This document shows, piece after piece, positions 27,709 through 35,118 of a stretch of DNA of 64,000 bases. Both the position numbers and the translations under genes were made by a program. The first letter of the stretch is position 1; each line of letters starts with the position of its first letter. The DNA comes from CBDDBX01 sp965225955 (GTDB taxonomy: Bacteria; Acidobacteriota; Aminicenantia; UBA2199): positions 1 to 64,000 of the forward strand of contig CBDDBX010000017.1 of assembly GCA_965225955.1 (NCBI GenBank), written 5' to 3'. The notes beneath the pieces are model-generated. The model was given only the letters and a program-made list of their open reading frames with translations, was not told where the DNA came from and ran no database searches.

Positions 27709-28652
27709 TTCAGGGAAACCGGAAGCTTGTTGCCCATTGCATAACAGTGAGGGGTCATAGCTTTTTTGGATTGAGGCTGAAACTCCTTAATAAGGAGAAC
27801 AGAGCCTTCACCACAACATATGGCAAGAGCATGTTTTCCAAGATCTATTATGTCACCGGGAAAGCTCCCTTCAGGAATGTGGCTGCATACAGATGGTGCT
27901 TCAGAAGCTTCAATAACCTTGAACTTCTTACCGTCCATTGTGAAACAGAGACAGGGCCAGTGATGAAATGCTCTCATTTTATCAAGAATGGTACTGGCAG
28001 ACATTGTCCAGTCTATCTCCCCTTCGGATTTTGAAACAGGTGGTGCAAATGTAGCCTGGGAGTGATCCTGTTTTCTTAAATCCAGTTCTCCTGCAGAAAT
28101 TTTATTAAGAGTGTCGGTCAGGAAAGGTGCTCCAAGTCGACTAAGCATTGCCCAAAGTGATTGGGTAGTATCCTTTTCGCCAATGGGAAAAGTAGTCTGG
28201 GACCATATAGCTCCTGCATCCATTTTTTTATTAATCTGAAAAATAGTTATGCCGGTTTCCTTATCTCCGTTCTCTATAGCTCTCTGAACAGGTGCAGCAC
28301 CACGATATTGTGGAAGCAGGGAGAAGTGGACGTTAATTGCCCTGTATTTCGGAATTGTATAGACACTTTTTGATATAAGTCTGCCATAAGCTATTACTAC
28401 AAAGAAATCTGCATTAATGCTTCTGAGTTGTTCAACTACTTCAGGTTCATTGAGATCTGATGGCTGAATGTAATCAATGTTGTGTTCTATTGCATACTGC
28501 TTTACTGCAGGAGGAATCAGCTGTTTTTTTCTCCCCCCTCTGGCATCGGGTTGAGTAACAATCAGAGGTATCTCAAAATTCTCTTTCAGATGGTCAATAA
28601 AAGGCAGACAGATATCTGAGGTACCAAAGAAAACAATTTTACCATTCGCCAT
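27705..28652 (-). CDS. fmt: Methionyl-tRNA formyltransferase
   Basis: Fmt formylates initiator Met-tRNA using 10-formyl-THF. The hallmark NVHFSLLPQYRGAAPVQ carries the catalytic Asn-His and the SLLPxYRGAAP loop, and FFGTSDICLPFIDHL starts the Rossmann fold. Length (315 residues) is standard. It overlaps the end of def by 14 bases and the start of rsmB by four, so the three are one translational unit. Note that the def transcript seems to be leaderless, so initiation on this operon may itself depend on formyl-Met-tRNA and 70S ribosomes. Confidence 0.96.
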   Translation of the reverse strand: MANGKIVFFGTSDICLPFIDHLKENFEIPLIVTQPDARGGRKKQLIPPAVKQYAIEHNIDYIQPSDLNEPEVVEQLRSINADFFVVIAYGRLISKSVYTIPKYRAINVHFSLLPQYRGAAPVQRAIENGDKETGITIFQINKKMDAGAIWSQTTFPIGEKDTTQSLWAMLSRLGAPFLTDTLNKISAGELDLRKQDHSQATFAPPVSKSEGEIDWTMSASTILDKMRAFHHWPCLCFTMDGKKFKVIEASEAPSVCSHIPEGSFPGDIIDLGKHALAICCGEGSVLLIKEFQPQSKKAMTPHCYAMGNKLPVSLK

Positions 28653-29157
28653 CTCTTATCAGCCTTTTAATCTGTTTCTTTGCCATCTGGCGTTTCAGAC
28701 TCGATACTCTGTCAACAATAACTTTACCCAGAAGGTGATCAATCTCGTGCTGGATAACACGGGCAGTAAAACCTTCATACTCTCTTTGAAACTCTTTACC
28801 ATCAATATCAATTGCCTTTACCAGAATCCGGGTGCTTCTGTGTACTTTCAGAAGGAGCCCCGGCAGGGAAAGACAGCCCTCTTCTCCCATTTCACCACCT
28901 TCCTGTTCCAGGATTTCAGGATTAATGAGAGTAAAAAGGTGGCCTGATTCATCACCACCAGTAGGATCGACTACAACCATAGAAATTGAGTGCCCTACCT
29001 GAGGAGCTGCAAGACCAACTCCCTGATTCTCGTACATGAAGTCAGGCATACTCTTTGTAAGAGATACAATATCGTCATCAATATTGATAATTGGAGATGA
29101 TGGTTTTGCCAGAATTTCTTCTCCATATTTATGTATAATTAGATTAGTTGCGCTCAT
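28639..29157 (-). CDS. def: Peptide deformylase
   Basis: Def removes the formyl group from new proteins. All three family motifs are present: GVGLAAPQVG, EEGCLSLP (metal Cys) and QHEIDHLLG (HExxH). The open frame runs back to a TTG at 29193, but that TTG is the first half of the -35 box. The ATG at 29157 (172 residues), 7 nt after a perfect -10, is the true start. It heads the def-fmt-rsmB-M3 peptidase-DUF362 operon on the minus strand and is divergent from the sigma-54 activator. Confidence 0.96.
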   Translation of the reverse strand: MSATNLIIHKYGEEILAKPSSPIINIDDDIVSLTKSMPDFMYENQGVGLAAPQVGHSISMVVVDPTGGDESGHLFTLINPEILEQEGGEMGEEGCLSLPGLLLKVHRSTRILVKAIDIDGKEFQREYEGFTARVIQHEIDHLLGKVIVDRVSSLKRQMAKKQIKRLIRDGEW

Positions 29158-29164
29158 ACAAAGG

Positions 29165-29193
29165 ATTATAAGTTTATAAACCGGTAGTGTCAA
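29165..29193 (-). promoter_or_regulatory. def operon promoter, perfect consensus and leaderless
   Basis: On the minus strand TTGACA (29193-29188), exactly 17 nt, TATAAT (29170-29165): a perfect sigma-70 consensus. Seven nt separate the -10 from the def ATG (29157) and there is no Shine-Dalgarno, so transcription should begin at or next to the start codon. Confidence 0.85.
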
Positions 29194-29222
29194 TTGAAAA
29201 AAGCGCCCTTATATGATATAGA
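29194..29222 (+). promoter_or_regulatory. Promoter of sigma-54 activator gene, abutting the def promoter
   Basis: TTGAAA (29194-29199), 17 nt, TATAGA (29217-29222) with an upstream TGA giving an extended -10. The -35 touches the -35 of the def promoter base to base. The ATG at 29232 is 9 nt beyond the -10. An AAAGG lies just upstream of the start, so a short leader is also possible. Confidence 0.6.
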
Positions 29223-29231
29223 AAGGTTATC

Positions 29232-30584
29232 ATGAAAGTAGATGGCAAAGTGTTAATAATTGAATCTGCCATATCTGACAAGTTTAAGAGGATGGCTGCT
29301 ACCGGAGTGGGAACCGTCGGCTTTGAGGATCTGAAGAGCAGGAGTGAAGAGTATAATAAAGCTCTTGTTTTTATGCCCTGCAGCAGGGATTACAACTCTT
29401 CAGTAAGAGAAGCTTTACTGGTTAATCCGGGAATTGTATTTGCTCTTCTGCTTGATGAAACTACAGATCAGAAAGATATTGTTGAACTTGTTAAGTGCGG
29501 AGTTACAGAGACTGTTCAGCTTGAAGATACAGAAAATATAAAAGCTCTGATGGATAGATTCTTTTCAGAAGAGTCCGATGCAGAGCAGATATATCGCAAT
29601 AACCTCATTAATAAATACAGAGATGCCGGAATAATTACCAATTCACCGGAAATGGCTGAGATTTTTGGTAAGATAGATAAAATTTCCGCTACAGGCTCTA
29701 CAGTTCTTATATATGGTGAAAATGGTACAGGTAAAGAGCTTATCGCAAGAAGTATTCACCATTTCAGTAAGAGAAATGAGTATCGGTTTGTAGGAGTTAA
29801 TACAGGAGCTATTCCTGAAAACCTTCTGGAAGATGAGCTTTTTGGTCATGTTAAAGGTGCTTTTACTTCTGCTGTAAAAGACAGAAAGGGTAAATTTGAA
29901 CACGCTCACCGGGGAACAATCTTTCTGGATGAGATTTCCAATATGCCTCAGCTCCTTCAGGTTAAACTCCTGAGAATTCTTCAGGAAAGGGAGTTTGAGA
30001 GAGTCGGGGACAATGTCACTGTTTCTGTTGATGTAAGAGTTATTGCTGCAACTAACAAAGATCTCTATGATATGGTTAAAGAAGAGACTTTCAGGGAAGA
30101 CCTCTACTACAGACTGAATGTAATTCCTCTGAAGATCCCACCTCTCAGAGAGCGTAAAAGTGATATTCCCATACTTGCAAACTTTTTTATACGCAAGTAT
30201 TGCCAGATAAATGATCTGGAGTTAAAAAGTCTTACTATTCCTGCAATAAGAGTGCTACAGGCATATTCATGGCCAGGTAATGTAAGGCAGCTGGAAAATA
30301 TTATGGAAAGGATGGTTGTAATGAACCCTCTTGAATCGATTTTCCAGCCTTCAGATATTCCTGAAGAGGTTAAGCCTGAAGTAACTAAAACCCCAGGTGA
30401 AGGCTTTGTGCCGGAAGATATTCCTGATGAAGGAGTTTCCCTTCAGGAAATTGTAAAGAATGTTGAGAAGAAGCTTATTCTTAATAGTCTTGAAAAAACC
30501 TCCTGGAATAAACAGAAAGCAGCCAATCTGCTTAATATTAAACGAACTACCCTTATTGAGAAGATAAAAAAGATTCAGCAGTAA
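29232..30584 (+). CDS. Sigma-54-dependent transcriptional activator with variant GAFTSA loop
   Basis: Residues 1-120 look like a receiver-type domain but lack a convincing phospho-acceptor Asp pattern. The AAA+ domain follows with Walker A (GENGTGKELIARSI), Walker B (GTIFLDEISNMP) and arginine-rich RLNVIPLKIPPLRERKSDI. The C-terminal Fis-type helix-turn-helix ends NKQKAANLLNIKRTTLIEKI. The loop that contacts sigma-54 reads GAFTSA instead of GAFTGA. It should activate genes with -24/-12 promoters; none is recognised in the window. The gene stands alone, divergent from def, and ends in a MITE-like repeat. Confidence 0.9.
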   Translation: MKVDGKVLIIESAISDKFKRMAATGVGTVGFEDLKSRSEEYNKALVFMPCSRDYNSSVREALLVNPGIVFALLLDETTDQKDIVELVKCGVTETVQLEDTENIKALMDRFFSEESDAEQIYRNNLINKYRDAGIITNSPEMAEIFGKIDKISATGSTVLIYGENGTGKELIARSIHHFSKRNEYRFVGVNTGAIPENLLEDELFGHVKGAFTSAVKDRKGKFEHAHRGTIFLDEISNMPQLLQVKLLRILQEREFERVGDNVTVSVDVRVIAATNKDLYDMVKEETFREDLYYRLNVIPLKIPPLRERKSDIPILANFFIRKYCQINDLELKSLTIPAIRVLQAYSWPGNVRQLENIMERMVVMNPLESIFQPSDIPEEVKPEVTKTPGEGFVPEDIPDEGVSLQEIVKNVEKKLILNSLEKTSWNKQKAANLLNIKRTTLIEKIKKIQQ

Positions 30585-30587
30585 GGA

Positions 30588-30746
30588 GGTTGTCTCAAAA
30601 CTGGTTTAAAAAAGAACTTAACGCGCATGCGCGCGAATAAGAGTGAGAAAATATTAAAAAATTCTTAAAAAACGGATATAATCTTTTTTACGGATTTTTT
30701 AATGGAATTTTTAATGAACACTAACGTAAGGTGGTTTTGGGGCAGC
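30588..30746 (+). repeat. MITE-like element, copy 1 (159 bp), upstream of mutL
   Basis: The left end GGTTGTCTCAAAAC (30588-30601) and the right end GTTTTGGGGCAGC (30734-30746) are imperfect inverted repeats. The interior is AT-rich, non-coding and contains the palindrome CGCGCATGCGCG (30622-30633). The end section TAATGAACACTAACGTAAGG matches TAATGTACGCTAAGTTAAGG in copy 2, in the same orientation. Length equals copy 2. Confidence 0.65.
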
Positions 30747-30772
30747 AATCAGAGCTGTGCTCAGGAGTTTAA

Positions 30773-32554
30773 ATGGGAAAGGTAAAACAGTTAAAACCGG
30801 AAGTATACAATAAAATAGCTGCAGGTGAGGTTGTTGAGAGGCCTCTGTCTGTAGTAAAGGAACTTGTTGAGAATGCTATTGATGCTGGTGCAGATGAGAT
30901 CACTATTGAGCTTATTGAAGCCGGACGCCGATCTATCAGAATCAGGGATAACGGAGAAGGCTTTCATGAAGACGATGTTGAGCAGGCATTTCAGAGGCAT
31001 TCTACTTCAAAATTCACTGAATTGAGGGATTTTGACAAGCTGGCAACTCTGGGGTTCCGTGGCGAAGCACTACCTTCAGTTCTTGAGGTTTCCAGAATAG
31101 AACTCAGAAGCTCTGATAATGATAGTGGAAGTGGAATAAGAGTTCTTTTTGAAGATAATCAGGTTGTTGAGAAAGAGGCAATTGCTTTTAATAAAGGAAC
31201 TTCAATTGAGGTAAGGGATCTGTTCTACAATTTCCCTGTAAGGAGGAAATTCCTCAAGAGTGACAGAACTGAGCAGAATCAGATTGTAACTTATCTGGAA
31301 CAGGCAGCTCTGGTAAATTCCACTATAGCTTTCACTCTCAGAAATAATGGACGGGAGATATTCTCTTATAGAAAGAGTAGTGATCTTAAAGACAGGATTT
31401 TTCAGGTTCTGGGAAAAGAGCTTCTTGAAGGTATGCAGGAGGTGGATTACGAAGATGGTGGTTACAGGTTAAAAGGTTATGTGTCAAAGCTTAATACAGG
31501 TATCTCAACAAAAAAGAAGCAGTTCTTTTTTGTTAACAGCAGGCCTGTAAGAGAGAAAACCCTGTACGCAGCTCTGAATAACACCTTTACCCGTTTTCTG
31601 GAAAAGCACAGGTATCCTGCTGCTGTTATTCTTATGGATGTGCCTCCTGTTGATATAGATGTGAATATTCATCCAATGAAACTTGAAGTTAAGTTCCGTG
31701 ATACTTCCCTTATTTTTGGTGTAGTAAAAGAGGCTGTGAAATCCTCCTTTTATAAATTGCCGGCAACTGATGAGGAGTATGAAGCTGAACTGGCTGAAGA
31801 TATGGAGAACCGTAAAGTCGAAACTGCAATCAATTCAGAAAAAACTCATGAAACATCCAGAACTCCTGTGACAAAAGAGCAACTTTATAATATCCCGACT
31901 CCAGCTATGGATTTTGTTAAAGACAGTGGCTATAAAGAGCCTTCCCAGGTAACACTATTTGATGTGGAAGAGGTGGATACCCGGGAAGATGAGATTGAAT
32001 TTAATATACTGGGGCAATATAACGACTCATACATAATTATTGAGAAAGATGGTGAACTTATGGTAGTTGACCAGCACAATGCTCATGAAAGAGCCAACTA
32101 TGATAATTATGTAAAAGCTTTCAGAAATGGTGTAGTTGATACAGTTGCTCCGCTTTTTCCCAGAATAATTGAGTTAACTGCTTCAGAAATTGACGGACTG
32201 GATGAAGCAAAACTTGAACTTCTCAACAGACTTGGTTTTGAGTTGAGGGATATGGGAGGCAGGAGTTATGATATTAAAAGATATCCTGCTATTCTGAAAG
32301 AGAAAGAGATTGTCGATACAGTAAGAGAGCTCCTCTCTATTGAAGGGAGTGATGAGAAACTTGAAGAGAAGCTGTTTGCCACAGTTTCATGTAAAAGTGC
32401 TATAAAAATTAATCATAAACTTCACCAGTCGGAAATGCATAAAATTGTTGAAAACCTGTTTAAAACAGAGAACCCTTGGTTCTGTCCCCACAGGCGACCT
32501 ATTATTATCCGTATGAGTCTGGAAGATATCGAAAAGAAGATGAAGCGACGTTAG
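30773..32554 (+). CDS. mutL: DNA mismatch repair protein MutL
   Basis: The N-terminal GHKL ATPase has KIAAGEVVERPLSVVKELVE, DNGEGFHEDDV and TLGFRGEALPSV. A variable linker (about residues 335-390) leads to the C-terminal dimerisation domain. MutL couples MutS recognition to strand removal. The C-terminal domain has the CPHRRPIIIR stretch, and I see no clear DQHAxxER pattern beyond DQHNAHERANY, which resembles the endonuclease-type metal motif DQHAAHERxxYE; the enzyme may therefore nick DNA itself. The start has AGGAG. mutL is flanked by two same-orientation MITE-like repeats. mutS is separate at 43519. Confidence 0.95.
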   Translation: MGKVKQLKPEVYNKIAAGEVVERPLSVVKELVENAIDAGADEITIELIEAGRRSIRIRDNGEGFHEDDVEQAFQRHSTSKFTELRDFDKLATLGFRGEALPSVLEVSRIELRSSDNDSGSGIRVLFEDNQVVEKEAIAFNKGTSIEVRDLFYNFPVRRKFLKSDRTEQNQIVTYLEQAALVNSTIAFTLRNNGREIFSYRKSSDLKDRIFQVLGKELLEGMQEVDYEDGGYRLKGYVSKLNTGISTKKKQFFFVNSRPVREKTLYAALNNTFTRFLEKHRYPAAVILMDVPPVDIDVNIHPMKLEVKFRDTSLIFGVVKEAVKSSFYKLPATDEEYEAELAEDMENRKVETAINSEKTHETSRTPVTKEQLYNIPTPAMDFVKDSGYKEPSQVTLFDVEEVDTREDEIEFNILGQYNDSYIIIEKDGELMVVDQHNAHERANYDNYVKAFRNGVVDTVAPLFPRIIELTASEIDGLDEAKLELLNRLGFELRDMGGRSYDIKRYPAILKEKEIVDTVRELLSIEGSDEKLEEKLFATVSCKSAIKINHKLHQSEMHKIVENLFKTENPWFCPHRRPIIIRMSLEDIEKKMKRR

Positions 32555-32555
32555 A

Positions 32556-32714
32556 GGCTGTCTCAAAACTCATTTAATCTTGTTAAACCGCGAATATACG
32601 CAAATAGAAAACAAAAGAATGTTAAAAAAACAGTAAAATTTCTATTGTATCGTTCTTTACTCTTTTTTTAACGGATTTTTCTAATGTACGCTAAGTTAAG
32701 GTGGTTTTGAAACC
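32556..32714 (+). repeat. MITE-like element, copy 2 (159 bp), downstream of mutL
   Basis: The left end GGCTGTCTCAAAAC (32556-32569) starts 2 nt after the mutL stop. The right end GGTTTTGAAACC (32703-32714) is a partial inverted match. The interior contains AACCGCGAATATACGC and a segment ACGGATTTTT also seen in copy 1. It lies between mutL and the convergent recombinase gene and could act in transcription termination there. Confidence 0.65.
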
Positions 32715-32720
32715 GTTTTG

Positions 32721-33620
32721 TTAATCTTCTCCCCGGGGGTGGTACTTGTCGTAAATATTCTGGATACTCTCTTTTGCAAGATGAGTATATATCTCTGTAG
32801 TAGTTATACTGGAATGCCCAAGCATCATCTGTATTGACCTGAGATCTGCTCCTTTCTCCAGAAGGTGGGTTGCAAAAGAGTGACGTAATGTGTGAGGTGA
32901 CAGAGTAGAACTTATGCCCAGTTTTGCAGCATAACCTTTTATGATCTTCCATAAACCCTGACGACTTATCTGACCTCCGTTACGATTCAGAAAAAGAAAG
33001 TTTCCGGCCTGTTTTTTACCAAGAGCTGTACGCCCTTTTTCTACATACTCTCTAATGTGGTGAATGGCAGTATCTCCAATGGGAACAATTCTTTCCTTAC
33101 CACCTTTACCGGTTATTCGCAGGAAGCTCTCCTCAAGATAGAGAGCTTCAAAAGATAGAGCTCCAAGTTCAGATATTCTCAAACCAGTTGCATACATAAG
33201 TTCAAGCATTGCTTTATCTCTGAGTCCATAAGGACTTGAAAGATCTGGAAGCTGAAGAAGCAGCTCAACCTGTTCCAGAGTGAGGTATTTGGGGAGAGGT
33301 TTCCATTTTTTGGGAAGAGGCACTCCGTTAAAAGGATTGTAATCTATTTTCTCACTTGAAATAAGAAATCTGTAAAAGGCTTTTAATGAAGATATTATAT
33401 GAGCCTGAGTCTGCACAGAGATGCCTTTTGCCACTTCACCTCTTACAAAATCCAGAGCCTCAGTTTCCCTCAGTTTCAGGAAGTTCAGTTTCTTCTTTTC
33501 TGTGAATTCATGGAGTTTCCGGATCTCCTGAAGATAAGATATCCAGGTGTTTTCTGCAAGACCGCTCTCAAAAAGTATATAGTAACGGAACTGATCCAGC
33601 ACATTGTCAAAGCTACTCAT
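32721..33620 (-). CDS. xerD: Tyrosine recombinase XerC/XerD
   Basis: This 299-residue enzyme has a SAM-like core-binding N-terminal domain (ILFESGLAENTWISYLQEI) and a catalytic domain with Arg in TGLRISELGAL, HTLRHSFATHLLEKG and the nucleophile Tyr in TTTEIYTH. Xer recombinases resolve chromosome dimers at dif during division. No dif-like site is recognised here and no integrase-style neighbours are present, so a housekeeping Xer is most likely; XerC and XerD cannot be told apart by eye. The start has no Shine-Dalgarno and lies 6 nt after an extended -10 box. Confidence 0.9.
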   Translation of the reverse strand: MSSFDNVLDQFRYYILFESGLAENTWISYLQEIRKLHEFTEKKKLNFLKLRETEALDFVRGEVAKGISVQTQAHIISSLKAFYRFLISSEKIDYNPFNGVPLPKKWKPLPKYLTLEQVELLLQLPDLSSPYGLRDKAMLELMYATGLRISELGALSFEALYLEESFLRITGKGGKERIVPIGDTAIHHIREYVEKGRTALGKKQAGNFLFLNRNGGQISRQGLWKIIKGYAAKLGISSTLSPHTLRHSFATHLLEKGADLRSIQMMLGHSSITTTEIYTHLAKESIQNIYDKYHPRGED

Positions 33621-33626
33621 AAAACA

Positions 33627-33635
33627 ATTTTATCA
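33627..33635 (-). promoter_or_regulatory. Extended -10 promoter of xerD, leaderless
   Basis: Minus strand TGATAAAAT (33635-33627), an extended -10 (TGn plus TAAAAT), lies 6 nt before the ATG at 33620. No good -35 and no Shine-Dalgarno are visible. Confidence 0.55.
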
Positions 33636-33695
33636 CAGATTAAGATTGTCGTATTTGCTGCAGTTGTATTTGATTCTTCACTCGATGAGGTGCAA

Positions 33696-34008
33696 CTATT
33701 TAAATACAGGTGGAGCTTTCCAGTTAATGGGTTCTTTATCAAATCTATATTGTAGTCTTCCCAGAACAGTTTCCCATGCTTTGTTGAAGTACTGGAATGC
33801 TTTCATCCTCTCACCACTGAAGGAAGTAGCGAAGCGTATGACTGAAAATATAGGTGAGATGGGTGGCGCGTCAGCGTTCTCCTTTTCCTTCCCATACCCC
33901 AGCCTACATGAGTTAGTATAACTTCAGTTTTATCTTTAACAGGTTTCAGATTAATAACGACCCAGGTATGACTGTTTCTGATAGTCTTCAGATGAGGAGG
34001 ATTATTCC
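33696..34008 (-). pseudogene. Partial duplicate of the SRPBCC gene, interrupted by a repeat
   Basis: This stretch matches the 3' two thirds of the intact gene at 34113-34664. It has the same phrases (NNPPHLKTIRNSHTWVV, TEVILTHVGWGMG, then QYRFDK) but lacks the 5' part. A hairpin repeat (33809-33883) splits it, and a second copy (34009-34089) cuts it off exactly where homology ends. The middle part is nearly identical to the intact gene, while the last 18 codons differ more (NWKAPPVFK against DWNKPPKFG). This patchwork suggests gene conversion after an older duplication. It cannot encode a working protein. Confidence 0.8.
33809..33883 (+). repeat. Hairpin repeat family H, copy 1
   Basis: Starts TCTCACCACTGAAGG, with TCTCACC (33809-33815) pairing GGTGAGA (33853-33859), then GGGTGGCGCGTCAGCG and TTCTCCT. 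It is inserted inside the SRPBCC pseudogene directly after a CC. Related copies lie at 34009, 52949 and 54668 (reverse). Confidence 0.75.
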
Positions 34009-34089
34009 TCTCGCCACTGAATGAGGGAGCGTAGCGGAGGAGTGAAAATATAGGCGAGATGGGCACAGCGAGGAACGCAGCTGTCTCCT
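34009..34089 (+). repeat. Hairpin repeat family H, copy 2 (divergent, compensatory changes)
   Basis: Here the outer stem is TCTCGCC (34009-34015) with GGCGAGA (34053-34059): the A-T pair of other copies is replaced by G-C on both sides, at the same spacing. The second hairpin is ACAGC/GCTGT (34065-34084). This supports selection or copying of a folded form. It truncates the SRPBCC pseudogene. Confidence 0.75.
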
Positions 34090-34112
34090 AATTAAATGTT
34101 AGCAGTGAGTAA

Positions 34113-34664
34113 TCATCCGAATTTAGGCGGCTTGTTCCAATCTACAACCCCTTTATCAAATCTATATTGTAGTCTTCCCAGAACAGTTTCCCATGCTTTG
34201 TTGAAGTACTGGAATGCTTTCATCCACTCTTCCCCCATGCCCCAGCCTACATGAGTTAGTATAACTTCAGTTTTATTTTTAACAGGCTTCAGAGTAATAA
34301 CCACCCATGTATGACTGTTCCTGATAGTCTTCAGATGAGGAGGATTATTCCAGCTAAACGACAACATCTCCTCCGGCAGATATGAAAGAATTTTGCAGCC
34401 TTCACTGCCTCTGCTTCCCACCGGCTCTTGGGGAGCAAAGTAGAGCTCATATTTCCCGCCAACTGCAAGTTCAATTTCTGTTTCAGGTGCAAAAAAAGTT
34501 TTCGCTCCTTCTGTTGTAGTAAGTGCATTCCATACCTTATCGGGTGTGGCATTGATAATTGCAGCCTTTCTTATTGTTAAACCGGTTTCCATCTTCATCT
34601 TCTCTTCTCCATAAGATGATAGGGTTAATAAGCTTATTAGTAACATCAGGATTATTCTTTTCAT
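34113..34664 (-). CDS. Secreted SRPBCC (AHSA1-like) domain protein
   Basis: A signal peptide (about residues 1-19, SLLTLSSYG) precedes an SRPBCC / activator-of-Hsp90 ATPase homologue 1-like fold. KAAIINATPDKVWNALTTTEG is the typical first strand-helix (split here as AAIINATPDKVWNAL), and HVGWGMGEEWMKAFQYF the long C-terminal helix. These START-like folds bind hydrophobic ligands in a deep cavity; the ligand is unknown. Most relatives are cytoplasmic, so the export signal is notable. The gene stands alone, with a broken duplicate just downstream. Confidence 0.8.
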   Translation of the reverse strand: MKRIILMLLISLLTLSSYGEEKMKMETGLTIRKAAIINATPDKVWNALTTTEGAKTFFAPETEIELAVGGKYELYFAPQEPVGSRGSEGCKILSYLPEEMLSFSWNNPPHLKTIRNSHTWVVITLKPVKNKTEVILTHVGWGMGEEWMKAFQYFNKAWETVLGRLQYRFDKGVVDWNKPPKFG

Positions 34665-35071
34665 AATCCCACTTTACATATTATCTGAAAATCTTTCAAC
34701 CAGTAGTGCCGTTTAGATTAGAAGGTGTATCTGCTGAAGGTATGTTGGGTAACCGTATTGGTTCAATCTGAATTGATAGAGAGATGCGATTTGTAGGGGA
34801 GTATCGAAGTTATGGTTTTACCATAACGGAGTATGCTCCCGTTTGATATGTCATTCCGGTAAATGGATTCATCTGGAAATTTGTATCTATTATATTCGTA
34901 TGTATTGGCGTGCATTTGCGTTCAGTTCTTATTTAAATTGCCTGCCTCTGAGGATCTGCTGAAGGTATGTACGTTTTTTTCTGCTTTGTGTCTATTGGTG
35001 TTGATTGGTGGTTCCTTAACAGTGTTTTGCTCTGAAGCTGCTTCCTGACTGTTTATTTGTTGTTAAGTTGG
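34665..35071. other. Intergenic region with one REP-like hairpin
   Basis: About 400 bp without a supported gene. It holds a GTAG-footed hairpin at 34793-34840. An open frame at 34863-35048 has no ribosome site and an unlikely composition, so it is not called. Confidence 0.5.
34793..34840 (+). repeat. REP-like GTAG hairpin, copy a
   Basis: GTAG (34793-34796) precedes GGGAG, which pairs with CTCCC (34836-34840). An inner perfect stem is GTTATGGT / ACCATAAC (34809-34827). It shares the GTAGGGG foot with five other hairpins in the window, each with a different stem. Confidence 0.6.
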
Positions 35072-35099
35072 TTGACTCTGATTTTAATGGCTGTATAAT
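35072..35099 (+). promoter_or_regulatory. Promoter of ODP-like gene
   Basis: TTGACT (35072-35077), 16 nt, perfect TATAAT (35094-35099). The leader is about 13-20 nt with AGGAAG (35108-35113) as ribosome site for the ATG at 35119. Confidence 0.75.
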
Positions 35100-35118
35100 G
35101 ACTTTTCAGGAAGTAATC

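Noticed and set aside
29158..29193. N-terminal extension of def starting at TTG 29193
   Set aside because: The TTG is part of the -35 box and the -10 lies inside the extension. Peptide deformylases do not need the extra 12 residues.
33803..34066. 87-residue minus-strand open frame across the SRPBCC duplicate and hairpin repeats
   Set aside because: It is a composite of pseudogene and repeat sequence. Its ends are repeat-encoded and match the shadow frames in the trpS repeat arms.
34863..35048. 61-residue hydrophobic open frame in the gap before the ODP-like gene
   Set aside because: No Shine-Dalgarno and no promoter at leaderless distance. Composition looks like translated AT-rich spacer and the frame ends just before a strong promoter.
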